A stretch of 12,248 bases of DNA. Origin: Dehalococcoidia bacterium UBA2160 (GTDB lineage: Bacteria; Chloroflexota; Dehalococcoidia; Lucifugimonadales; UBA1123). The number at the start of each line of letters is the position of its first letter. Within the stretch, counting starts at the first letter, position 1. Below the pieces are notes generated by a model that was given only the letters and a program-made list of their open reading frames with translations, was not told where the DNA came from and ran no database searches. The position numbers were made by a program, and so were the translations under genes. This document shows positions 6,240-12,248 of the stretch, piece after piece. The stretch lies in NCBI GenBank assembly GCA_002328865.1, contig DCWO01000063.1, forward strand, positions 11,409 to 23,656, written 5' to 3'.

Positions 6240-7436
6240 CTAGGACAAGCCCTCCAGGTATGGGCCCAAGTCGACGACGGCGCCGTGGTGGTCGATCGAC
6301 TCCTCGGCGCCCAGCGCGAGCGCCAGGCTGTGCATCCCTGCCATCACATCGGCTGTGGGAGGCTCGCCGCCGCCGACGGAATCCAGGAACGACTGAAGCA
6401 AGAACTCGTCGCCGCCTCCGTGCTCGTCGCGCAGTTCTTCTGGCAAGACAGCCGTCTGAGTCTCGCCTCCGACCGGTTCGACGACGATCGTGCCGTCGGC
6501 CTGGCTGGCCGTCACGATGCCTCGATTCCCGACCAGCATGAACCGCCGCTCGTGACGCTGGCCCGTCGTGACGAAGTTGAACGTGAGGCGGACGCCGTTC
6601 TCATACGAAGCCATGACGGTTGCGTTGTCGATGATGTCTTTGTCTGCATTGAAGGCACAGGCGTCATTGCCGAGGGCATCCGGATCGGCCCGTTCCGCGA
6701 CTGTCGGGTAGGTGTAGTTGTACGCGTCGGCTCGGTATGCCGCCGGGCAGGTGGTCGCCAAGTCGCAGTCCCGGCATCGAGTGGCCGCCTCCGGATTGGC
6801 GACGAACGTGTCCGTGCCGCCGATGGCGCTGACTTGCGCCGGTGTCGAGCCGACGATCCAGTTGATCACATCCAGAGCGTGGCACGCCTTGTGCACCAAC
6901 AGTCCGCCGCTGTGTTTGCGAAAACGTTGCCAACGTCTGAAAAACGATGCCCCGTGGTAGTACTCGATCACTTCTGTCGCGCCCACCTGGACCAACTCGC
7001 CGATGACGCCGGAATCCACGATCTCTTTGAGGCGAATGAACATCGGCGCGTAGCGCAGCATGAAACCGATCTGCACCACCTCGGGGGCGGCCCTGGCTCG
7101 ACGTGTCATGTGGCGAGCGTCTTTCGGTGTTGTGGCCATAGGCTTTTCGCAGATGACGTGCTTGCCGGCATCCAGGACTTTGTCGAGCAGCTCTCTGTGG
7201 GTGAAGTCCGGAGAGGCGATGATGACGGCGTCGACCAGAGGGTCTTCGAGCAGACCGTCGATGTCCTCGTACGCATGGATGTCGCCGCCCAGGTCGTCGA
7301 GGGCGCTGCGGAGGCGCGCCTGATCCGGCTCGGCGATGGCGACCAGCTTCGCGCGGTCGGCGTTTCGCCGGATGTCCGGCCCGAAGAAGTACATGCACCG
7401 CTGACCGGCGCCCACGATCCCGAAGCCCAGCGGCAT
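6240..7436 (-). CDS. Gfo/Idh/MocA family NAD(P)-dependent oxidoreductase
   Basis: A 398-residue cytoplasmic dehydrogenase of the Gfo/Idh/MocA family, which oxidises or reduces sugars, inositols and related polyols. The N-terminal Rossmann domain opens GFGIVGAGQRC (4-14), with Cys14 where the last Gly of GxGxxG would be. VDAVIIASPDFTH (68-80) leads to the family motif CEKP with Lys98. The catalytic-site block is VHKACHALDVINW (181-193), with His186 and Asp189. An insert carries RCRDCDLATTC (Cys221, Cys224, Cys230), a cysteine pattern found in a subset of the family. The start at 7436 is chosen over 20 extra residues because the Rossmann strand begins directly after it and a GAGGG site lies about 8 nt upstream. 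It is the second gene after the flavoprotein, 170 bp away. The substrate cannot be named. Confidence 0.9.
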   Translation of the reverse strand: MPLGFGIVGAGQRCMYFFGPDIRRNADRAKLVAIAEPDQARLRSALDDLGGDIHAYEDIDGLLEDPLVDAVIIASPDFTHRELLDKVLDAGKHVICEKPMATTPKDARHMTRRARAAPEVVQIGFMLRYAPMFIRLKEIVDSGVIGELVQVGATEVIEYYHGASFFRRWQRFRKHSGGLLVHKACHALDVINWIVGSTPAQVSAIGGTDTFVANPEAATRCRDCDLATTCPAAYRADAYNYTYPTVAERADPDALGNDACAFNADKDIIDNATVMASYENGVRLTFNFVTTGQRHERRFMLVGNRGIVTASQADGTIVVEPVGGETQTAVLPEELRDEHGGGDEFLLQSFLDSVGGGEPPTADVMAGMHSLALALGAEESIDHHGAVVDLGPYLEGLS

Positions 7437-7545
7437 GGTTCTGCCCTCAATTCGTGCGGCCCGCGCTTCGCCGAAAGGCTGGCGCGGACCGTTCAATCGT
7501 CCAAAATGTCGGTAGGTGGACTTGGCGATGCACAGTGCGGCGATC

Positions 7546-7581
7546 CCACGGGGCGGCTCGCCTTTCGCAGCCGCCCCGTGG
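7546..7581 (-). terminator. Strong 13-bp stem-loop between flavoprotein and Gfo/Idh genes
   Basis: CCACGGGGCGGCT (7546-7558) and AGCCGCCCCGTGG (7569-7581) form a perfect, very GC-rich 13-bp stem with a 10-nt loop. On the minus strand it starts 26 nt after the flavoprotein stop and lies over 100 nt before the Gfo/Idh start. No T-run follows, so intrinsic termination would be incomplete. It may instead act as a 3'-end block to nucleases, lowering expression of the downstream gene relative to the flavoprotein. Confidence 0.55.
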
Positions 7582-7606
7582 CGCCTAGTTCACGTGCCGG
7601 AAAGGC

Positions 7607-9298
7607 CTAGCCCCAACCCATCTGGCCCATATCGCCTTCGCGGCTGGTCCAATCGGGGTCGACGGCGAAAGGCTCAAATTCCATCTGGCCGTGCGCTTGC
7701 CTCACTTTGATCGCCTTAAGCCACTGCTCGTCATTTTGATCGGGATAGTCGACCCGGTAGTGGCCGGCGCGGCTTTCGGTGCGCTGCAACGAGACGTTGG
7801 CAATCATCTCGCCGACCGTCAACAGGCTTCGAACTTCCAAGGCTTGGACGACGTCGCCCGGCTTCTCGATCGCGACTCTTGACAACCGCTCTCTGATCGA
7901 GCTGATGTCAGCCAGAACCTTGTTGAGGGTTTCGGGTGAACGCGCCACCAGCATGTTGGACCATGTGCTGTGCTGAAGCTCGGTTTTCAGTCCTGCTGGG
8001 GACTCATCGCCCTGGCTGCCCGCGAAAACCTCGATCGCGACAATCTTGTCCTGAGCGCCTTCGAAATCGAACGTCGGCGCGGCGCCTTTGGCGACCTGGG
8101 CCGCGTGCTTGCCGGCCCTCGCGCCAAACACCTGGGAAGCCGTCAGCATGTGGCCTCCGAGCCGGTCGCCGCCGTGCGGGCCCGTGGCCTGCTCGCCGGC
8201 CGCATACAGCCTGGGGATCGTGCTCTGGGCGTTCTCGTCGATCACCAGTCCGCCGTTCGAGCAGTGATGACAGATGGCGACCTGCAGAGGGCCGTCCTCC
8301 CAACGGATGCCTCGGTAGTTGTACCAGTCCCTGAGCTCCGCGGGGATGGCCTCGGGGTCCGAGAGGTGCATGTTGAGCGCGCCGTGCTCACTGCCTCGCC
8401 CTTCGTTGACCTCGTTGATCATGCCGATGTCGAGGTAACGCGAGTATTGGTCGCGGGCCGAGAACGGGTTGTGCAAGCCGTGTTCCGCCTGAGCCTGTGC
8501 CAGAGTGCCTCCCTCGGGGATGTAGTTCGCGGCGAACTCCTCGCCAAGCGCGTTTGTCATCCGCTCCCCGCGCCTCCAAGCCCAACTGTGGACGAGGTTC
8601 GTGGTCGGGTAGACGGTGCCCAGGAATATCTGCATGAATTCCATATTCATCAAATCGGCGCCCGCGTTGTAGGCCATGGAGTAACCGTCTCCGGTCACAT
8701 CAGTCGGGTTCATATTGAACCGGAAGAGCTGGCCGTTGCCGCCGGTGCCCAGGATCACGGCCTTCGTCTGGAAGATATATTGCTCGCCGTCGTCGCCGAC
8801 ACCGACCGCGCCGACGCACTCGCCGTCGTTGACGACAAGGTCCGTGACCAGGCACCGCTCAAGAAGCCGGACGGAGCTTTGTCGTATCACCCGATTCAGA
8901 ACGTCCATGATGGGCACGCCGTGCTGGCGGCCTCCCATACCCTGGCCTCCGGGGTGAACGATCCCCCAGTCGTCCAGAGCGCGCCTGGAATCGATGGTGT
9001 CCTCGATCAGTATCTGAACCAGCTTTCGGTCGGCCATGCCCAGACCGACCTGGATCACGTCGTCGAAGACTTGCTCCGCGGTCCAGCCGCGCATGCCGAC
9101 CCGGCCAAGCCCATGCGACCCCGTCGCCTCGGATATCGAAATTCCCGTCGCGCCGCCGCCTCTCACGCCGATTGCGCCGAATCGCCCTTTGGTGGCCAGA
9201 ACCACCGATGCGCCGGCTTTCTCGGCCTCGGCAGCAGCTCGGGCCGCCGCCCCTCCACCACCCACGACCAACACATCGGTCTGGATAGTCTCCGTCAT
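7607..9298 (-). CDS. SdhA/FrdA-like FAD-dependent oxidoreductase (FAD_binding_2)
   Basis: A 563-residue flavoprotein of the succinate dehydrogenase/fumarate reductase A superfamily. The dinucleotide site is DVLVVGGGGAAARAA (8-22). It also has GDGYSMAYNAGADLMNMEFM (203-222), HHCSNGG (344-350; His345 in the family HxxxGG pattern), LYAAGE (364-369) and HGGDRLGGHMLTASQVFG (375-392) with the conserved RLGG. The C-terminal helical domain contains TESRAGHYRVDYP (507-519), the SdhA/NadB/AprA signature. The region where SdhA attaches FAD to His reads GVRGGGATG (44-52) without His, so FAD is probably non-covalent. No signal peptide, so it should be cytoplasmic. No iron-sulfur or membrane-anchor subunit is encoded nearby. 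The start at 9298 has GAGAGG upstream and begins just before the FAD strand; a 38-residue extension is possible but looks spurious. Substrate unknown. Confidence 0.9.
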   Translation of the reverse strand: MTETIQTDVLVVGGGGAAARAAAEAEKAGASVVLATKGRFGAIGVRGGGATGISISEATGSHGLGRVGMRGWTAEQVFDDVIQVGLGMADRKLVQILIEDTIDSRRALDDWGIVHPGGQGMGGRQHGVPIMDVLNRVIRQSSVRLLERCLVTDLVVNDGECVGAVGVGDDGEQYIFQTKAVILGTGGNGQLFRFNMNPTDVTGDGYSMAYNAGADLMNMEFMQIFLGTVYPTTNLVHSWAWRRGERMTNALGEEFAANYIPEGGTLAQAQAEHGLHNPFSARDQYSRYLDIGMINEVNEGRGSEHGALNMHLSDPEAIPAELRDWYNYRGIRWEDGPLQVAICHHCSNGGLVIDENAQSTIPRLYAAGEQATGPHGGDRLGGHMLTASQVFGARAGKHAAQVAKGAAPTFDFEGAQDKIVAIEVFAGSQGDESPAGLKTELQHSTWSNMLVARSPETLNKVLADISSIRERLSRVAIEKPGDVVQALEVRSLLTVGEMIANVSLQRTESRAGHYRVDYPDQNDEQWLKAIKVRQAHGQMEFEPFAVDPDWTSREGDMGQMGWG

Positions 9299-9702
9299 AG
9301 TCAACCTCTCATGATTGTTCAATGTCCGCGTAGCTGCCAGGCCTCCGCGGGCCGCGTCGTTCACTACATCAACGGCTCGAAGCTCGAACCCGCATCGGGT
9401 GCAACCTATCACAGAATGTGGGCACTGTCACCGTTCGACGAACACCCGTGGCCAGTCACGGTCGACACGCATACGCCAGACGGACGACAAGCCCGCCCCC
9501 AATGAGATTCAGTTTCACGAGTCGATTGGTCGGCCGGTCGAGGGCGTTGCCAGAGGGCACGAGTAGGGCAGGGGGATTCATTGCGACGCGCTCGGGAAAA
9601 GCCCCTCATTCGTGCAAAGCAGACTTGCACGGGTCCAAGTTGGCAGATTGAGCGACAGGACGATCGTCAAGGCTGCATGCGATGATGTGAATAGGCGTCC
9701 CG
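9299..9702. other. Noncoding gap between two minus-strand units
   Basis: These 404 bp hold no gene I can support. A 7-bp perfect stem, CGTGCAA (9611-9617) with TTGCACG (9625-9631), lies about 70 nt beyond the stop of the membrane-protein gene and may mark its 3' end. A small stem ACCCG-CAT-CGGGT lies at 9389-9401, in the region where the flavoprotein promoter should be. I could not find a convincing -35/-10 pair for the flavoprotein gene. Its ribosome site GAGAGG reads on the minus strand just upstream of 9298. Confidence 0.5.
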
Positions 9703-10179
9703 TTAGAACAGCAGCCACCCATGACTGCCCGCGACGGCGCCCGCGACAGCGACGAGGCTCAGCGCCAGGAGGAACAGGTGCAGGCGGAACACGATTGCGA
9801 ACGTCTTGGCCGGGTTGCTATGCGCGTGCTTGTCGAACAGCCGGTGCAGGAACAGCGGCTCGAATACGAAAAGCACCAGAGTGAACACTGCCCAGACAAT
9901 CGTCATGGCGTGCATCCACCAGTATCGTAATTCGGTGTATCGACTCCACCCGTCGATGTAGTACAGCATGTACAGTCCGGAGAGGCCGGTCAGCGCGGTC
10001 GTGATCTTCGCCTGCAGCGCGAACCGAGACTCGATCCTCTCGAAAGTAGCGACCTGCTCGTCCTTCGACGCCATTTTCCGGATAGTCGGAAGCACCACGG
10101 AGGTCACCATGGCGACGCCGCCGATCCAGAGCACCACCGCCAGAACGTGGATCACTCTTGCAAGTGCGAACTTTTCCAT
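9703..10179 (-). CDS. Small four-helix membrane protein (CopD/DUF2269-like)
   Basis: A 158-residue integral membrane protein with four predicted helices at about 9-31, 58-76, 87-110 and 127-151. The opening RVIHVLAVVLWIGGVAM (8-24) resembles the first helix of CopD-type and related small membrane families, which share an H...WxGG pattern. His11 (helix 1), His90 (helix 3) and His134 (helix 4) lie in the membrane and could bind haem or a metal; this is inference. The loop between helices 1 and 2 is charged (KMASKDEQVATFERIE), and another charged stretch follows helix 3 (HRLFDKHAHSNPAK). TAGGA sits about 6 nt before the ATG. It starts 43 bp after the nitroreductase stop, so the two probably share a transcript, perhaps linking a soluble flavin reductase to a membrane redox carrier. 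Function not known. Confidence 0.8.
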   Translation of the reverse strand: MEKFALARVIHVLAVVLWIGGVAMVTSVVLPTIRKMASKDEQVATFERIESRFALQAKITTALTGLSGLYMLYYIDGWSRYTELRYWWMHAMTIVWAVFTLVLFVFEPLFLHRLFDKHAHSNPAKTFAIVFRLHLFLLALSLVAVAGAVAGSHGWLLF

Positions 10180-10222
10180 CGTGTCCTACTTCAACCGGAG
10201 ATCAAGTTGATCGCCTAAGGGT

Positions 10223-10888
10223 TTACAAACCGCACCAGGTCGTGGTGATCTCGAGCGGCTCGCGTTCGCTCTGCACTTTATTGGCCGGGAAATCCCAGTC
10301 GGGATAGCCGATGGCCAGATTGATGCTGAGTCGTTTGGTTTCGGGGATGCCCGTATACTTTCGTATCACTTCCGGGTACATCAATCCTTGACCCTGGATG
10401 CAAGTTCCCAAACCGTAGTTCACCGCGGCGAGGGCGATTGTCTGGGTGAGCGTGCCGATATCGAATTGGGACACGTCACGCATTGACTCGTCGATGTAAA
10501 GGATGATGGCTGCAGGGGCGTCGAAGAATCGAAAACCGAGTTTCGTCCATTCGATTTTTTTCTCGCGATCCTCGCGGGCTATTCCCATCAATTGGAAAAG
10601 CTGAATCCCAAGCGAGACCTGGCGCTTTCGGTAGTCGCCCACTAGCCGGTCGTGCCATACTATCTCCGGATGCGGGCCGACTCCGGAAGTGAATTCCTCG
10701 ATGTTCCCGCGCCTGATCTTCTCCAGCACTTCACCCGCGACGACCGTGCACTCCCAGGGCTGTGAGTTCAAAGCGGACGGCGCCCGGCTGGCGATCGAAA
10801 TGATCTCTTTCAACACATCTTTGGGAACCGGATCGGGCTTGAAGCCTCGAATGCTTTTCCGTGTTTGAATGGCCTCAATTACATCCAC
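10223..10888 (-). CDS. FMN-dependent nitroreductase family protein
   Basis: A 221-residue protein of the NfsB-like nitroreductase family, normally an FMN-binding cytoplasmic homodimer that uses NAD(P)H to reduce nitro groups, quinones or enones. FMN-phosphate-binding residues appear in TRKSIRGF (9-16; Arg10, Ser12, Arg14). The active-site loop is APSALNSQPWE (36-46). The core continues with FFDAPAAIILYID (121-133), GLGTCIQGQG (159-168) and INLAIGYPD (189-197). Arg209 in SEREPLEI is the usual C-terminal arginine. The start is GTG at 10886-10888, supported by a perfect ribosome site AAGGAGGT (complement of 10894-10901) 6 nt away. It is the first gene of a two-gene minus-strand unit with the membrane protein and is divergent from the F420-type gene at 11266. 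Its true substrate cannot be told. Confidence 0.92.
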   Translation of the reverse strand: MDVIEAIQTRKSIRGFKPDPVPKDVLKEIISIASRAPSALNSQPWECTVVAGEVLEKIRRGNIEEFTSGVGPHPEIVWHDRLVGDYRKRQVSLGIQLFQLMGIAREDREKKIEWTKLGFRFFDAPAAIILYIDESMRDVSQFDIGTLTQTIALAAVNYGLGTCIQGQGLMYPEVIRKYTGIPETKRLSINLAIGYPDWDFPANKVQSEREPLEITTTWCGL

Positions 10889-11265
10889 GCTAGACCTCCT
10901 TGAGGTTCTTACAGGTTAATTTCGTGTTTCGGGCAGTGCATCGGGCGAGACCCTGCCGGGGCGACGGACGAGTTGGCTTCGAGATCACGTCGAAACCGGC
11001 TCTCGAGCGACGCCCGATCCGGTTCCGAGCGCTTGCCGGTGACGGTCTACGACCGGCATTCTAGCACGAAGGCGCCGCGAATCCCACGCGTTCACCGAAG
11101 GCGAATTCAGGCGGCGTGTTTTCGTCGCATCGGCTAGCCTTGCTCATCGCGCTGGACTATACTGCTTTCTGGACCACGCACGGGTGGCGATGACATTGCA
11201 TCTGACGTGCACGCAAAGCCACGAACGACGGAATCAACAAATCGAAGCGAGATGACGAGGCGACT
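10889..11265. other. Divergent intergenic region between the two nitroreductase-type genes
   Basis: This 377-bp region should hold both divergent promoters. On the plus strand TATACT (11158-11163) is a good -10 candidate, but no matching -35 lies at the right distance; TTGCTC at 11140-11145 is too close. Palindromes that could be operators are GGCTAGCC (11132-11139), five bases inside where a -35 would fall, CGTGCACG (11206-11213) in the putative leader, and a 7-bp inverted repeat TGCCGGT (11034-11040)/ACCGGCA (11052-11058). On the minus strand an AT-richer stretch before the nitroreductase (10900-10925) is the likely promoter zone, but no clear pair is visible. No gene is seen. Confidence 0.5.
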
Positions 11266-11697
11266 ATGAGCGAGTACATCGCGAGTCCTACCGGATGGGT
11301 GGCCGAACAAGTCGAACTGTATGAAGGAAGCGGCGGAACAGAGGGCACGACGCTGAGAGGCCTGCCGGTCATTATCGTGACCAACACGGGTCGGAAGACC
11401 GGCGCCATACGCAAGACGCCGCTGATGAAAGTCGCGGACGGGACCAGCTACGTGTTGGTGGGATCCCGAGGCGGCGCGCCGACACACCCGTTGTGGTACT
11501 ACAACTTGAAGGCCGATCCGAATGTCGAGGTTCGCGACGGGACCGAAGTCTATTCGATGCGGGTCCGAGAGATCGAAGACCCAGCCGAGAGACAACGACT
11601 TTGGGGCATAGCGGTCGAGGCGTTTCCTCCGTACCGGGATTACCAAGAAAAAACCAACCGCACTATCCCGGTGTTCATAGCGGAACTGACCGAATAG
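11266..11697 (+). CDS. Deazaflavin (F420)-dependent nitroreductase family protein
   Basis: A 143-residue protein of the Ddn/F420H2-dependent quinone reductase family (PF04075 type), a small split-barrel fold. Characteristic blocks are VIIVTNTGRKTGAIRKTPLM (35-54), the SRGGAPTHPLWYYNLKADP segment (67-85; family pattern GGxPxHPxWxxNLxAxP) and PPYRDYQEKTNRTIPVF (121-137). The basic loop after TGRKTG is where relatives hold the F420 tail. Members reduce quinones, nitro compounds or enones with F420H2, so its presence suggests the host makes F420; no F420 biosynthesis gene is in the window. GAGG lies 6 nt before the ATG (11257-11260). It is divergent from the FMN nitroreductase, so the pair may answer to one regulator. 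Stop is TAG. Confidence 0.9.
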   Translation: MSEYIASPTGWVAEQVELYEGSGGTEGTTLRGLPVIIVTNTGRKTGAIRKTPLMKVADGTSYVLVGSRGGAPTHPLWYYNLKADPNVEVRDGTEVYSMRVREIEDPAERQRLWGIAVEAFPPYRDYQEKTNRTIPVFIAELTE

Positions 11698-11951
11698 GTC
11701 CAGCGATCTGCCTTTGCGAACCGGCAACCGGCTCTGGTCCCGGACGCGACCTCCACAACGAGCGCCGATTCGACGCGACCGATTGGTGGTCTGACGAATG
11801 CGCATTTGGATCGCCTGAGCGATCACGTTCGCGGGGAAGAGACTTAATCGAAACACCGGCGATTTGGGCCCGACGAGGTCGCGTGGTCATGAACGCTCGG
11901 GTGTCGCCCACGGCAATCGCAACGTAGCCAGAGTCGAAAGCAAGAGAATTC

Positions 11952-12248
11952 ATGCCTGAAACGGATTGGGGAAAGTTGTGGCGAGAGCTGGTCGAACGGT
12001 TCTCTGCCGAACCGGCCCAAGGTGACAACGAACTTGTCGCTCGATGGAGCAAGCGAGTCAGGAGCGCTGGGTTCACCGATGAGCAACGCCGGAGAGACCG
12101 CGACGATCCGCTCATGAGGTTCGTTCTGAGCAAGATTCAACCTGCCGATACAGTGCTGGATGTCGGCGCCGGCATCGGCCGATGGTCCATCCCGATGGCC
12201 ATGAAAGCTCGAAGCGTCACCGCCATCGATGCCTTGCCTGGGATGCTC
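11952..12248 (+). CDS. Class I SAM-dependent methyltransferase, 3' end cut by the window
   Basis: Ninety-nine codons are visible and the frame is open to the window edge. VLDVGAGIGRWSIPMA (68-83) is the glycine-rich SAM-binding motif I, and VTAIDALPGML (89-99) has the acidic Asp93 at the end of strand 2 that usually binds the SAM ribose. The first 60 residues are helical and charged, with a Trp- and Arg-rich start (DWGKLWRELVERF). The ATG at 11952 is the only start after an in-frame TAG at 11925-11927; the ribosome site is weak (AAGCAAGAGA). It lies 254 bp after the F420-type gene, with nothing coding recognised between, so it probably has its own promoter. The methyl acceptor cannot be told from this fragment. 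Confidence 0.85.
   Translation, partial: MPETDWGKLWRELVERFSAEPAQGDNELVARWSKRVRSAGFTDEQRRRDRDDPLMRFVLSKIQPADTVLDVGAGIGRWSIPMAMKARSVTAIDALPGML

Noticed and set aside
6225..7610. Plus-strand open frame of 461 codons
   Set aside because: It is antisense to the Gfo/Idh gene, whose motifs and ribosome site are clear; the plus-strand protein has no family features.
9299..9412. 38-residue N-terminal extension of the flavoprotein
   Set aside because: It is not hydrophobic enough for a signal peptide and precedes a good ribosome site and the normal SdhA-type start.
7970..9505. Plus-strand open frame of 511 codons
   Set aside because: It is antisense to the flavoprotein, which carries all the SdhA-family motifs; no ribosome site or domain supports it.

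Overview
The window reads as a GC-rich bacterial chromosome fragment, probably from an uncultured environmental lineage. The mix of CoA-ester enzymes in paralogous copies, a deazaflavin (F420)-type nitroreductase family protein, and intergenic palindromes of the type CATTCTGA...GAAGAATCT fits Chloroflexota of the SAR202/Dehalococcoidia kind. This placement is an inference: no rRNA or marker gene is present, and other F420-using, CoA-transferase-rich phyla are possible.

Layout. (1) 1-289 is a noncoding upstream region with a good sigma70-like promoter overlapped by a palindrome. (2) 290-5770, plus strand, is a CoA-ester gene cluster: two family III CoA-transferases (290-1525, 1556-2785), then three tandem enoyl-CoA hydratase/crotonase copies of exactly 271 codons each (2894-3709, 4045-4860, 4955-5770). 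The first crotonase copy has an in-frame TGA where the other two have Trp37. A decayed tail of a further CoA-transferase lies between copies 1 and 2. (3) 5771-6239 is noncoding and filled with nested palindromic repeats. (4) 6240-9298, minus strand, holds a SdhA/FrdA-like flavoprotein followed by a Gfo/Idh/MocA oxidoreductase, separated by a perfect 13-bp stem. (5) 9703-10888, minus strand, holds an FMN nitroreductase and a small four-helix membrane protein 43 bp downstream. (6) 11266-11697, plus strand, is an F420-type nitroreductase family protein, divergent from the FMN nitroreductase. (7) 11952 to the window end is the 5' part of a SAM-dependent methyltransferase.

How it fits together. 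The 290-5770 cluster can be read as an acyl-CoA module: a CoA-transferase activates an organic acid and crotonases hydrate or dehydrate the CoA ester, the same logic as CaiB/CaiD in carnitine metabolism. The first CoA-transferase lacks the catalytic Asp at its usual place and the second has it, which suggests a heteromeric transferase with one non-catalytic subunit. The crotonase paralogs are almost identical in their C-terminal 109 residues and differ mainly around the acyl pocket, as expected for specialised subunits sharing one oligomer interface. The substrate cannot be told from sequence. The remaining genes are redox enzymes with no obvious shared pathway.

The features most worth a second look are the Asp-less/Asp-containing transferase pair, the three crotonases with a single nonsense codon but a conserved downstream frame, the transferase remnant, the absence of TGA among ten stop codons, and the nested palindromes at 5905-6185.
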